From contig MWJO01000079.1 in the NCBI GenBank assembly GCA_002027195.1, forward strand, positions 1 to 41,498: 41,498 bases of DNA. Reading direction: 5' to 3'. The DNA is from Streptomyces sp. GKU 895 (GTDB taxonomy: Bacteria > Actinomycetota > Actinomycetes > Streptomycetales > Streptomycetaceae). Shown piece by piece: positions 1 to 8,914 of this stretch. Numbering within the stretch: position 1 is the first letter of the stretch; every line of letters begins with the position of its first letter. The translations under genes and the position numbers were made by a program. The notes under the pieces are model-generated. The model had not been told where the DNA came from. It was given only the letters and a program-made list of their open reading frames with translations, and ran no database searches.

Positions 1-35
1 CCGCCCACCCGCCGGTACGGCCGCGCTGCACGGTG

Positions 36-54
36 CCTCGAAGGACGTTCGAGG
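36..54. repeat. 7-bp inverted repeat upstream of the ATP-binding protein gene
   Basis: CCTCGAA (36-42) and TTCGAGG (48-54) form a perfect hairpin with a 5-nt loop. It could be an operator or the end of a terminator for a gene left of the window. No gene is supported in positions 1-218; the codon statistics of the open frame there do not convince. Confidence 0.35.
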
Positions 55-218
55 AGCGGTGCGGCGGAGGTCGCGCGCCCGGCCCCGCACCCCAGAACCA
101 TGGCCGAACACCTGGTCATTGACGATTCGACATGACTGCGCCGTGAACGACGGGGCATGGATCCCCGTGAACGTGTTCGAGCAGGAGGGGAACCGACATC
201 GGCACGCGGGCGGGGGTC

Positions 219-701
219 ATGAAGAGGCAGGCACGAGGAGGCGGTCCCACGGCGATCGGGGCCTTCTCGGCGGAGACGGTGGAGGACAGGGCCACGAGCG
301 CCGGCGAACCGGCGCAGGCCGTATCGCTACGGCGCAGACTCGGGCGGGCGGATCTGCGGGCGGTGCCCGAAGTACGCCGTCAGCTGCGCGAGTTGTTACG
401 GCAGTGGGGGAGGCCCGGACGATCGGAGATAGCGGAACTGCTCACCAGCGAGCTCGTCACCAACGCGCTCGTCCACACCGACCACGACGCGGTCCTGACG
501 GCCACCGTCGGACCCCGTGGACTACGGGTGGAGGTACGGGACTTCGTGGCCCGCAGACCCAGACTGCACGTACCGAACGCCGACGACGGTACGCACGGCC
601 GGGGCCTGGTCCTCGTACAGTCCCTCGCCGACGCGTGGGGCGTACGGGCGCACGGCGTGGGGAAGGCGGTGTGGTTCGAACTCGACGCGGGCGCCGCGTG
701 A
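219..701 (+). CDS. Small ATP-binding regulatory protein (anti-sigma factor / RsbW-like HATPase)
   Basis: A 160-residue protein of the single-domain histidine-kinase-like ATPase family, abundant in Streptomyces as anti-sigma factors or their relatives. The Bergerat-fold boxes are visible: N box ELVTNALVHT around residues 78-87 (Asn82), G1 box VEVRDF with Asp108, and G2 box GRGLVLVQSLADAWG at 127-141. The binding partner cannot be read from sequence. Leu60 is encoded by TTA (396-398), the rare codon read by the bldA tRNA, which suggests developmentally gated translation. The ATG at 219 has no close ribosome binding site. A strong GGAGGGG at 184-190 stands 7 nt before an in-frame ATC at 198, so the true start may be slightly upstream or misread. 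The gene converges on the DUF2637 gene through a shared hairpin. Confidence 0.88.
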   Translation: MKRQARGGGPTAIGAFSAETVEDRATSAGEPAQAVSLRRRLGRADLRAVPEVRRQLRELLRQWGRPGRSEIAELLTSELVTNALVHTDHDAVLTATVGPRGLRVEVRDFVARRPRLHVPNADDGTHGRGLVLVQSLADAWGVRAHGVGKAVWFELDAGAA

Positions 702-708
702 CGGACGA

Positions 709-750
709 ACGCGAGGGGGGTACGGCCATCGGGCCGTACCCCCCTCGCGT
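709..750. terminator. Bidirectional terminator, perfect 19-bp stem
   Basis: Arms 709-727 and 732-750 are perfectly complementary over 19 bp with a 4-nt loop (ATCG). The hairpin starts 8 nt after the TGA of the ATP-binding protein gene and ends 15 nt before the TAA of the convergent DUF2637 gene, so it can serve both. There is no U-tract, as usual in Streptomyces. Confidence 0.85.
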
Positions 751-765
751 GGTCCCCGGAGGGAC

Positions 766-1809
766 TTAGCCGAACTGCTGCTCGAGGTCCTTGAGCTTGC
801 GCTCCAGGGAGTCGAGCCGCGGCAGAGCCATGGTGTCGTCCTCCGCGGTGAGGTCGACGGTGATCGGCTCAGTACTTTGACGGACCGGCTGAAGGGACGG
901 ACGTGAGCGCACGGGCAGGGGTTCCGGCGTCGTCGCTATGGCAGGCTCCGCGGTGGCTCGGTCGTCGCCGCCGCCCCGCTCCAGAGCCTCGACCTGCCGG
1001 CCGCCACCGCGACCGATGAACCCGCGGTGCCCCCGGCTGATCGCCTTGAGCTGGGCCCGCTCCAGACGGTCCGCCTCGCGACGGCGCAGCCGGTTCTCCT
1101 CCTTCTGCCGCTTGTCCTCACGGACCTCGTCCACCGCCTCGTCGAGGCTGCGCACGTTCTCCAGCAGCATGAGCGACCAGGCCTTGTACGTCTCACGGGG
1201 CGCCCGCAGCCAGCGGACCACGCGGATCTGCGGCAGCGGACGGGGCACCAGGCCCTGCTCGCGCAGCGCCGCCCGGCGGGTCTGCTTCAGGGCGCGGTCG
1301 AAGAGCACGGCCGCGGACAGGGACATGCCGGAGAAGAACTGCGGGGCGCCGTCGTGGCCCATGCCCCTGGGCGCGTGCACCCAGTTGAACCAGGCCGCGG
1401 CACCCGCGAACGTCCACACGAGTATCCGGGAGCCGAGCGCCGCGTCACCGTGGCTGGCCTCGCGCACCGCGAGCACCGAGCAGAACATCGCCGCGCCGTC
1501 CAGGCCGAACGGGACCAGGTACTCCCAGCCGCCGGACAGGTTCAGGTTCTGCTGGCCGAAGCCGACCAGGCCGTGGAAGGAGAGGGCGGCGGCGACCGCC
1601 GCACAGCAGAACAGCAGGACATAGGAGGCGGTGCCGTATATGGCCTCCTTGCGCCGCCGGCGCTCCTCGCTGCGCTCCCAGGAGTCGTCCTTCGCGTGCT
1701 CCCCGCCGGACCGCTTGCTCCGCGCCAGCACCGCCATCGCCGCGACCATGCCCAGGAGCAGTACGGCGCCCGGAAGCAGCCAGTTCAGCGATATGTCGGT
1801 CAGTCTCAT
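766..1809 (-). CDS. DUF2637 domain-containing membrane protein
   Basis: A 347-residue protein from the ATG at 1809. The N-terminal half has about five hydrophobic segments (around residues 9-29, 60-80, 95-115, 125-145 and 155-170), broken by a charged stretch rich in Glu and Arg after the first segment. This matches DUF2637, a family found in actinobacterial chromosomes and in plasmid spread (Spd-type) proteins. The C-terminal half is soluble and charged. It holds a predicted helical Arg/Glu-rich segment around 215-260, then a low-complexity Pro/Thr region, and ends in a coiled-coil-like LERKLKDLEQQF. The molecular function is unknown. A reading frame extends 19 codons further upstream, but 1809 is chosen because that extension crosses a hairpin at 1824-1861. 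Confidence 0.85.
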   Translation of the reverse strand: MRLTDISLNWLLPGAVLLLGMVAAMAVLARSKRSGGEHAKDDSWERSEERRRRKEAIYGTASYVLLFCCAAVAAALSFHGLVGFGQQNLNLSGGWEYLVPFGLDGAAMFCSVLAVREASHGDAALGSRILVWTFAGAAAWFNWVHAPRGMGHDGAPQFFSGMSLSAAVLFDRALKQTRRAALREQGLVPRPLPQIRVVRWLRAPRETYKAWSLMLLENVRSLDEAVDEVREDKRQKEENRLRRREADRLERAQLKAISRGHRGFIGRGGGRQVEALERGGGDDRATAEPAIATTPEPLPVRSRPSLQPVRQSTEPITVDLTAEDDTMALPRLDSLERKLKDLEQQFG

Positions 1810-1823
1810 CTGGGGTCCCTTGC

Positions 1824-1861
1824 ATTGGGATAGGGCGTAACGCCCGCCATAGTGGCCCAAT
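1824..1861. promoter_or_regulatory. Nested inverted repeat just upstream of the DUF2637 gene
   Basis: ATTGGG (1824-1829) pairs with CCCAAT (1856-1861). Inside it, GGGCG (1833-1837) pairs with CGCCC (1841-1845) around a 3-nt loop. The structure lies 15-52 nt upstream of the start codon, so it would be in the 5' leader or core promoter. No factor is assigned. The rest of 1862-2112 contains no gene I can support. Confidence 0.45.
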
Positions 1862-1981
1862 CCCACCGGCCCTCAGGGGGTTTCGGGGCAAGAGGCCGCC
1901 AAGGAGGTGCAAGGGATTGCCCAGGGCGGCGTTCTGCTCGAACTGCCGCATGAGGGGCGGGAGTTGAGTTCGAATAAGACT

Positions 1982-1993
1982 ACCCGTACGGGT
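1982..1993. promoter_or_regulatory. 12-bp perfect palindrome ACCCGTACGGGT
   Basis: A perfect palindrome in the intergenic space about 175 bp upstream of the DUF2637 start and about 120 bp past the end of the FhuF-like gene. Its symmetry and position suggest an operator for a dimeric regulator. The factor is unknown. Confidence 0.35.
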
Positions 1994-2112
1994 GGTTCCA
2001 CGGAAAGTTCCTGCGGCAGGTGAGGAAATTGTGAATCGCCTGTAACCCGCCGGGAGTCCTGTTCGAAGGTGATCTTACGGGACCGGCGCACGCGGTCGCT
2101 CCCCGGGGGGTG

Positions 2113-2958
2113 TCAACTGGCGGCTTCCGCCAGCAGCTTGACGACCCGGTCGGCGTCGCAGGTGCGCGGGCAGGTGGCGCAGGTGTCCTGCGGGGCGAGC
2201 GTGTAGTACAGGCAGCAGCTGACCCGGTCCCTGGTGGGCAGCGTCTCACCGTCCGGTCCGCTCAACTCGCGGAAGGCCGCGGTGCCGACGTACGGCTTGG
2301 TCGTGCCCGGCAGCAGCAGCTCCAGCTCGCGCTCGGCCCGCCGCTGCTCGTGCTCGCCGAGCAGCCCGGCGACGTACCAGAGCCCCTCCACCACCTCGTC
2401 GGTCACCATGCCCCACAGTGCCCGCCCGCGCCGCCGCATCCGCGGCCCGAACCCGGCGAGCAGCGGCTCCATGTGCTCGGCGACGGCGTCCCGCACCTCG
2501 GCGCGCAGCGCCTCCTCGTCCGGGACCACCCGGGCGCCGGGCAGCGCCGTGGCCGGATCGCCCGGCAGGCAGGCGAAGGTGCCGGTGCGCACGGCGAAGT
2601 CCATCGGGCCCCGGGTGCGGTCGTACGACACCTGCGCCACGGGGAAGCGCGGCACCCGGCGGTGCAGGAACCAGGGCAGCGTGATCAGCAGGCAGGCGGG
2701 CCAGGCGTACCGGTGCAGTCCGAAGCTCGCGACGACGTCCGGCCGGCCGGGCCGTCCGTGATCGCGCCGCACCTGTGCGTCGTCCCACATCAGAAAGGAC
2801 TCCAGTCCGGCCCCGCCCGCCGCGAGCGCGTCGGCACCGACCCAGCCGTCGCCCCGGGGCGCTGTCTCCGCGGGCCCCAGCTCCCGCACCGTCATGCCCG
2901 GAAAGGCCTCGGTCAGACGGGTGTAGGCGTCCGTGAGGGCCGAGGCGGGAGCGGTCAT
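2113..2958 (-). CDS. (2Fe-2S)-binding ferric iron reductase, FhuF-like
   Basis: A 281-residue cytoplasmic protein. The C-terminal signature CC-x10-C-x2-C (CCLYYTLAPQDTCATC) is the unusual [2Fe-2S] ligand set of the FhuF / siderophore-reductase family, which reduces Fe(III)-siderophores to release iron. The upstream region holds a strong iron box at 3011-3029, fitting control by a DmdR/IdeR-type repressor. The start at 2958 (ATG) is preferred over a GTG at 3042, because translation from 3042 would run through the iron box and promoter. No siderophore transporter lies beside it in this window, so its substrate is not indicated by context. Confidence 0.85.
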   Translation of the reverse strand: MTAPASALTDAYTRLTEAFPGMTVRELGPAETAPRGDGWVGADALAAGGAGLESFLMWDDAQVRRDHGRPGRPDVVASFGLHRYAWPACLLITLPWFLHRRVPRFPVAQVSYDRTRGPMDFAVRTGTFACLPGDPATALPGARVVPDEEALRAEVRDAVAEHMEPLLAGFGPRMRRRGRALWGMVTDEVVEGLWYVAGLLGEHEQRRAERELELLLPGTTKPYVGTAAFRELSGPDGETLPTRDRVSCCLYYTLAPQDTCATCPRTCDADRVVKLLAEAAS

Positions 2959-3010
2959 GCGGGGCCACCAATCCAGGACAGGGGTGCGACGGTGTCGCAC
3001 GGGCGCTCTG

Positions 3011-3029
3011 AAGGTAAGCCTCACCTTAC
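3011..3029 (-). promoter_or_regulatory. Iron box (DmdR/IdeR-type operator)
   Basis: AAGGTAAGCCTCACCTTAC is a near-palindrome close to the actinobacterial iron-box consensus (TTAGGTTAGGCTCACCTAA), about 14 of 17 core positions by eye. It lies 53 nt upstream of the chosen FhuF-like start. Iron-bound repressor there would shut the gene off in iron sufficiency. Confidence 0.8.
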
Positions 3030-3075
3030 CCAAGGTCGTCACGCTTTGAACCGTCGGCTTCTGCGCCTAAGGTGC

Positions 3076-3106
3076 TTGACGGGCGAGTAACAACCCGCCG
3101 TAATGA
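3076..3106 (+). promoter_or_regulatory. Putative promoter of the GntR-family gene
   Basis: TTGACG (3076-3081) and a -10-like TAATGA (3101-3106) are separated by 19 nt, 35 nt upstream of the GTG start. GGAGGAGG around 3127-3134 is the ribosome binding site. Confidence 0.4.
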
Positions 3107-3140
3107 CCCCAAGTACCGACACGTCCGGAGGAGGCTCCTT

Positions 3141-4087
3141 GTGAATCAGGGCACACAGGGCTCCACCGGGACGGAGCGCACCGGGATCACCGGGCCGGTG
3201 CGGGTGCCCTCGCAGGTGCGGGCGGCGGATGTGGACGCCGCCCGGGACAGGCAGGCGCGCGCCCAGGGCGGGCTGCCGGAGCCGCAGGTCGAGCGCACCC
3301 GCGCCGCCGACGCCGTACCGAAGGCCCGAGGCGGCCGCCCACCCGCCGAACCGCCGATGCCGGCGCCGAGGGTTCTGCCCGCGGAACAGCCGATGCCGGC
3401 GCCACGGGTTGCGCCCGCCGAGCAGCCGATGCCGGCGCCGCCCGCCGGGCACCGCGCCCGGCCCGTCGTCCAGCGCGCCTCCGTGCGCGGGCAGATCCTG
3501 GACGCGCTGCGCACCGCGCTGGTGACCGGCGAACTGACCCCGGGCGAGGTCTACTCGGCACCCGTCCTCGGCGAGCGCTTCGGGGTCTCCGCGACGCCGG
3601 TCCGCGAGGCGATGCAGCAACTCGCCCTGGAGGGCGCCGTCGAGGTCGTGCCCAACCGGGGCTTCCGGGTCGTGGAGCGGGGGGCGCGGGAGCTCGCCGA
3701 ACTCGCCGAGATACGCGCCCTGGTGGAGGTGCCGGTGATGCTGCGACTGGCCCGTACGGTGCCGGCCGAGCGCTGGGCGGAGCTGCGCCCGGCGCCGAGG
3801 CCACGGTGCGGGCGGCGTCGACGGGATGCCGGGCGACGTACGCCGAGTCGGACCGCGCCTTCCACCGCGCGGTCCTCGCCCTCGCCGGCAACGCACAACT
3901 GGTCCAGATCGCCGACGACCTGCACCGCCGCGCCCAGTGGCCCCTGACCGGCACCCCCACCTCCCGCGGCCGAGCGGAACTGGTCGCGGACGCGGCCGAA
4001 CACACCGCCCTGCTGGACGCGTTGATCGCCGGGGACCTGGACGTGGTGCGGTCACTCGTGGGGGAGCATTTCGCGGGAGCGTCCTGA
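3141..4087 (+). pseudogene. GntR/FadR-family transcriptional regulator, frame broken once
   Basis: The GTG at 3141 follows a strong GGAGGAGG. The protein has a long disordered Pro/Ala-rich N-terminal tail of about 110 residues. A GntR winged helix follows (RGQILDALRTALVTGEL to FGVSATPVREAMQQLALEG), and then an FCD effector domain (ELAEIRALVEVPVMLRLA). At 3791-3796 the frame is lost. Adding one base there (GGCGCC to GGCGGCC) gives ELRPAAEATVRAAS and continues in frame to the stop at 4087, completing the FCD domain. This is most likely a sequencing error, as in many genes of this window. The effector and targets are unknown. A tail with a 36-bp repeat is unusual for this family. Confidence 0.8.
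3354..3439 (+). repeat. Three copies of a 36-bp coding repeat in the GntR gene
   Basis: CCGATGCCGGCGCC occurs at 3354, 3390 and 3426, exactly 36 bp apart, encoding tandem PAEQPMPAPRV-like units. It lies in the linker before the DNA-binding domain and is likely to vary in copy number. Confidence 0.8.
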
Positions 4088-4212
4088 GCCTGTGACGGCG
4101 GTCACGGAACTGTCGGCTCCGCGCAACGGTCCGCGATGCCGGGAACCCGCCTGTCCCGTCCCGCGTGGCCTCCCCTGACGGCACGCCTGGTGCCGACAGC
4201 GGAGGTGACCCC

Positions 4213-4506
4213 GTGGACCCGTCCTTCATGGCCCAGCAGCAGGCGCAACAGGCCAGTCAGCAAGCCCGGCAGGCACATCAGCAAGCCGTCAACTCCCACC
4301 GGCAGGCGCACCAGCAGCACGTCCGGCACGGCTACCACCGCCCGCCGGCGCACACCCCGATGCCACACCGCGGCGGCCGTGGCGGAGGCCTCGTCTCGCT
4401 CCTCGTGGTGATCGTCGTGGTCGTGGTCCTCGCCCGCGACCCGGAACTCCGCGACACCGTCCTCAACGAGATCCAGAGGCTGGTGGACCGGATCCGCAGC
4501 AGCTAG
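4213..4506 (+). CDS. Small single-pass membrane protein with Gln/His-rich N-terminus
   Basis: The GTG at 4213 is preceded by a perfect GGAGGTGA at 4201-4208, giving 97 residues. The first 45 residues are rich in Gln, Ala and His (AQQQAQQASQQARQAHQQA), followed by Pro/His/Gly. One very hydrophobic segment follows, rich in Val (LVSLLVVIVVVVVLA, about residues 60-75), and then a short amphipathic tail ending in RLVDRIRSS. I do not recognise a named family. The topology is probably an N-terminal soluble tail plus one membrane helix. It converges on the TPR-like gene with 4 bp between the stop codons. Confidence 0.75.
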   Translation: MDPSFMAQQQAQQASQQARQAHQQAVNSHRQAHQQHVRHGYHRPPAHTPMPHRGGRGGGLVSLLVVIVVVVVLARDPELRDTVLNEIQRLVDRIRSS

Positions 4507-4510
4507 CCGG

Positions 4511-5270
4511 TCAAGCCGTCGCGGCCGGCGGCGGTGCCAACTGCCGCGACAGCCACGTCGGTACGCCGCCCAGCAGGCGGAACAGCCGCCGCGCCTCCTC
4601 CCGTAGCCGGGACGCCTCCGGCTCCACCTCCGCGTCGGCCAGTGAGGCCAGGGCCGGGGCGGTGCCGACCAGGTAGCCCAACTCCTCGCGGATGCGCAGC
4701 GATTCGCTGAAGCCGTGCCGCGCCTCCGCCAACTCCCCGTCCCGCAGGGCCAGTCCGGCGAGGTGGCGCCAAGTGAAGGAGAGGAGCAGGGGATCGGCGT
4801 GGGCCGCCGCGCCCGCGTGCGCCCGCCGGTACGCCGCCCGCGCGGCCTGCGGTGAGCGGGCCAGGTTCTCGGCGAGCAGTCCGCGCCGGAAGTCCAGCAA
4901 CGCCCGTCCCGGCGCCCCCCGGAGGGATCAGTGCCGCCGCCCGCCCGAGCGCGGCCCGTGCCTCGTCGGCCCGGTCGCGGACCTGGTGCAGCGTGGCCGC
5001 GTACGCAAGTTGCCCTCGTTCACAAGCGGCGGCGCCCCGCTCGTCGTCGGTGTGGGCCAGCGCCTCGGCCGTGCGCAGCGCGTCCTCGGCCTCCTCCCAG
5101 CCCTGCTCAGTGTAGAGACACCGCTCGACCAGCAGCGCGGCCCGCTGCAACGCCGCGTCCGCGCCCACCGGTTGGAGCAGCGCTGCCGCGTCGGCCCAGC
5201 AGGCGCGTGAGCGCAGCCGCCATACCGCGGTCTGGAGTGGATCGTCAGGGGTCGTTCCGTTACCAGACAT
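4511..5270 (-). pseudogene. TPR-like helical repeat protein, frame broken once
   Basis: Translation from the ATG at 5270 (GGGAGGGCGAGG upstream) gives an Ala/Leu/Arg-rich all-helical protein with tetratricopeptide-like spacing (WEEAEDALRTAEALAHTDDE, ADEARAALGRAAALI). The frame shifts at the C6 run 4915-4920. Removing one base gives ALIPPGAPGRALLDFRRGLLAEN and continues to the stop at 4511 with further repeats (AARAAYRRAHAGAAAHA, AEARHGFSESLRIREELGYL). The corrected length is about 252 residues. No catalytic domain is seen, so it is probably a protein-interaction module. It lies downstream of the PucR gene on the same strand, but a 142-nt gap does not prove an operon. Errors at homopolymers are the likeliest cause of the break. 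Confidence 0.7.
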
Positions 5271-5412
5271 GGCGGTATACGCCACCTCGCCCTCCCCGGC
5301 ACACCATTGAGCTGTTGAGTGGTGGCCGCATCTCAGCACGAATCCCGTGGCCCGGCCAAGAGGGTGGGTGAAGGATTTCACAAAGTCGTGGGATACCCGG
5401 ACGCCCGAGGTT

Positions 5413-7085
5413 TCAGCTCATGCGCAGCGCCAGGAAGAAATCCAGCTTGTCCTCCAGGCGGGACAGGTCACGACTCGTCAACTGCTCGATTCGCCCCACC
5501 CGGTAGCGCAGCGTGTTGACGTGCAGGTGGAGACGGGTCGCGCAGCGGGTCCAGGAGCCGTCGCAGTCGAGGAACGCCTCCAGCGTCGGGATCAGCTCCG
5601 CGCGGTGCCGCCGGTCGTAGTCGCGCAGCGGGTCCAGGAGGCGGGCGGTGAACGCCCGGCGGACGTCGTCCGGCACGAAGGGCAGGAGCAGCACGTGCGA
5701 GGCGAGTTCCTGGTGGCCCGCCGCACACACCCGGCCCGGCCGCGCGGCCGCCACCCGGCGGGCGTGCCGCGCCTCCTCCAGCGCGCCGCGCAGCCCCTCC
5801 GCGGAGTGCACGGCCGCGCTGACGCCCAGCGTGACCCGCCCGTCGTCGTCGAGACCGGCGGCCAGCGGGTCCCGTACGGACTCAAGGAGCACGTCGGCGA
5901 GAACACCGGTCTCGGACCCGTCGTGCTCGTCGACACCGCAGGGAGCGGGACGAGCGCGATGGCCTCCTCCCCGGTGTGCGCCACGGCGATCCGGTCGGAC
6001 GGCTCGGGACCGGGCGACAGCGGGTCGACGAGGATCTCCTCAAGCAGCGACTGGGCGACCGCGCCGCCCTCGATGTCCCCGCCGTCCCACTCGACGCGGG
6101 CCACCACGACCTGCCAGTGCGGCGCCGCCCCGAGGCCGGGCAGCAGGACGGGCGCGGCGACACGGAGGCGCGCGGCGATCGTCGGCGGGCGCGGCGCCCG
6201 TCTGGACCAGCTCCAGGACCTCCTGGGCGAGCCGCCGCCGCACCGTGCGGGCCGCGTCCCTGCGGTCCCGTTCGACCGCGATCAGCTGGGTGACGCCCTG
6301 GAGCAGGTCCAGGCGCTCCTCGGGCCAGTCACCGGCGTCCGCCTCGACGGCCAGCAGCCAGTCCGACAGCACCGTCTCACGCACGTCCCGCGAGGCCTGC
6401 GGGGAGCGGCCGCTGCTGCGGACCGGGAACAGGGAGTACGTCGTCGAGCCGAGCGTCAGCCGGTGCGGTCCGCGCCGGCCCGTGCGGGCTGCCGCCAGAT
6501 GCTCCGCCGCGAGCTTCGCGCAGACGTCGGCCGGGAGCCCCGGGCCGGCGGTCTTGGAGCCCGCGATCAGCCGCCCGGTCGGCGACAGCACCCAGGCCCG
6601 CAGGTCCAGGTCGGAGCCCAGCAGGTCCAGGACCACGTCCGGGCCGCCGCCCGCCGGGCCCGAGGTCATCATCCGGCGGTGCCGGTCCACCACGGCCGCC
6701 AGGTCCCCGGCGCGCTCGCCGCTGACCTGCCGTACGACATGCTCGGTGATCGTCGCGAACGCCACCGACTCGTGCACCGCGAACAGCGGCAGCCGGTTGC
6801 GCGCACACGCCAGCACCAGGTCGTCCGGCACATCGCCGAGCTCCGCCTCGCCCGCCGCCAGCGCCGCCACCCCGGCCTGCACGAGGATCCGCACGAAAGC
6901 GTCGGAGTCCGCGGCGTCCCTCCGCCACGCCAGCCCCGTGAGCACCAGCTCACGCCCGACAGATAGCGGCTCGGGTCCCGCAGGTCCGTGGTCATCACAC
7001 CGCGCACGGTGCGATCCAGCTCGTCCTCGCCGCCGAGCAGCCGCAGGCCCAGCGCGTCGGTGTCCAGCAGTGCGCGCAGCCGCAT
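5413..7085 (-). pseudogene. PucR-family transcriptional regulator, frame broken three times
   Basis: The pieces read in order as one regulator of about 557 residues. The N-terminal part of the PucR domain (LRALLDTDALGLRLLGGEDE, TTDLRDPSRYLSG) lies in the first frame. The rest of that domain and the linker lie in the second, from about 6954. A GGDEF-like CdaR middle part lies in the third, from about 6185. The C-terminal PucR helix-turn-helix (LHLHVNTLRYRVGRIEQL) lies in the fourth, from about 5936. Each join needs only one base. PucR-type proteins activate purine or allantoin catabolism genes. The gene is divergent from the xanthine dehydrogenase operon across 367 bp, which makes that operon its likely target. 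Three independent one-base breaks in an otherwise intact protein argue for sequence error. Confidence 0.85.
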
Positions 7086-7452
7086 TCTCGTCGCCGCCGA
7101 TCTTTGTCTAGAAATCTACGATGAACTGTGAGGCCCCTGTGCGGGAGGCGCCTGTCCGGTGGGCCCGGTGCGCTCCGCCCACCGGCCCTCGGGCTGTGTC
7201 CCAGGTCACGCCCGGTGTGTCGCGCGTTTCCACAGGAAAACATGGAGGTTACTGAGGGCCTCCGTTCATACGAATCTACAAGATGCCCGCCCCGACCAGC
7301 CAACTCCTTCAGAGTTTCCGTGACTGACCCCGTCGGAGCACGGCGCTGTGTACTGGCCCCACTCCGCGTGAACAACACATGAACGAGCCGGGCCCGCCGC
7401 ACACGATCTGGCTCAATCCGTACCACCCACAAGACGAAGAAGAGAGCCGGTC
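7086..7452. promoter_or_regulatory. Divergent control region between the PucR gene and the xdh operon
   Basis: No coding frame here is convincing. AATCTAC occurs at 7113-7119 and again at 7273-7279 in the same orientation. The first copy sits in a small dyad (TAGA-AA-TCTA, 7109-7118) 24 nt upstream of the PucR start. The second is about 175 nt upstream of the xdh start. AT-rich words are rare in this genome, so the pair is a reasonable candidate for PucR operators. A purine-rich AGACGAAGAAGAGAG precedes the ATG at 7453. Confidence 0.45.
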
Positions 7453-8342
7453 ATGGACTTCCTTCGCCCCGCCAGCTGGGAGGAGGCGCTCGCCGCCAAG
7501 GCTGAGCACCCCACCGCTGTGCCCATTGCGGGCGGCACCGATGTGATGGTCGAGATCAACTTCGACCACCGGCGGCCCGAGTACCTGCTCGACCTGAACC
7601 GCGTCACCGACCTGACCGAGTGGGAGGTCGGCCAGGACTCGGTGCGGCTCGGCGCCTCCGTCCCGTACACCCGGATCATGGAGCACCTCCGTGCCGAGCT
7701 GCCGGGCCTCGCCCTGGCCTCGCACACGGTCGCCTCCCCGCAGATCCGCAACCGCGGAGGCGTCGGCGGCAACCTCGGCACCGCCTCCCCGGCCGGTGAC
7801 GCCCACCCCGCGCTCCTCGCGGCCGGCGCGGAGGTCGAGGTGGAGTCGGTGCGCGGCTCGCGCCTGATCCCCATCGACGAGTTCTACACCGGAGTGAAGC
7901 GCAACGCGCTCGCGCCCGACGAGCTGATCCGCGCGGTGCACATCAAGAAGGCCGACGGACCGCAGCAGTACTCGAAGGTCGGCACCCGCAACGCCATGGT
8001 CATCGCGGTCTGCGCCTTCGGCCTGGCCCTGCACCCCGAGACCCGCACGGTCCGCACCGGCATCGGCTCGGCGGCGCCCACCCCGGTCCGGGCGAAGGCC
8101 GCGGAGGAGTTCCTGAACGCGGCGCTCGACGAGGGCGGCTTCTGGGACAACGGAAAGATCATCACTCCGTCGGTCGCCAAGCAGTTCGCGGACCTGTGCG
8201 CCGCCGCCTGCAACCCGATCGACGACGTCCGGGGCACGGCGAGCTACCGCCGCCACGCGGTCGGCATCATGGCCCGCCGCACGCTGACCTGGACCTGGGA
8301 GTCGTACCGCGGCACCGCCGCTCACACGGAGGGAGTCGCGTA

Positions 8343-8343
<1 letters not shown>
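7453..8343 (+). CDS. Xanthine dehydrogenase family, FAD-binding subunit
   Basis: A 296-residue CoxM/XdhB-type flavoprotein. It carries electrons from the iron-sulfur subunit to FAD and then to NAD+ in hypoxanthine/xanthine oxidation to urate. The two FAD-binding loops are clear: PIAGGTDVMV near residue 30 and SPQIRNRGGVGGNLGTASP near 95-115. The C-terminal CO-dehydrogenase flavoprotein domain follows (IGSAAPTPVRAKAAEEFL). It is the first gene of the operon; its TAA overlaps the next ATG (TAATG), implying translational coupling. Substrate assignment to purines rests on the PucR, AzgA and XdhC neighbours, since the fold alone also fits CO dehydrogenase and other hydroxylases. Confidence 0.92.
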
Positions 8344-8912
<569 letters not shown>

Positions 8913-8914
8913 GC

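Noticed and set aside
1873..2091. Small minus-strand gene upstream of the DUF2637 gene
   Set aside because: Third-position GC is not convincing, there is no ribosome binding site, and the frame is crossed by the palindrome at 1982-1993.
7128..7382. Short plus-strand gene between PucR and the xdh operon
   Set aside because: No family resemblance, weak start, and it lies over the divergent promoter region.
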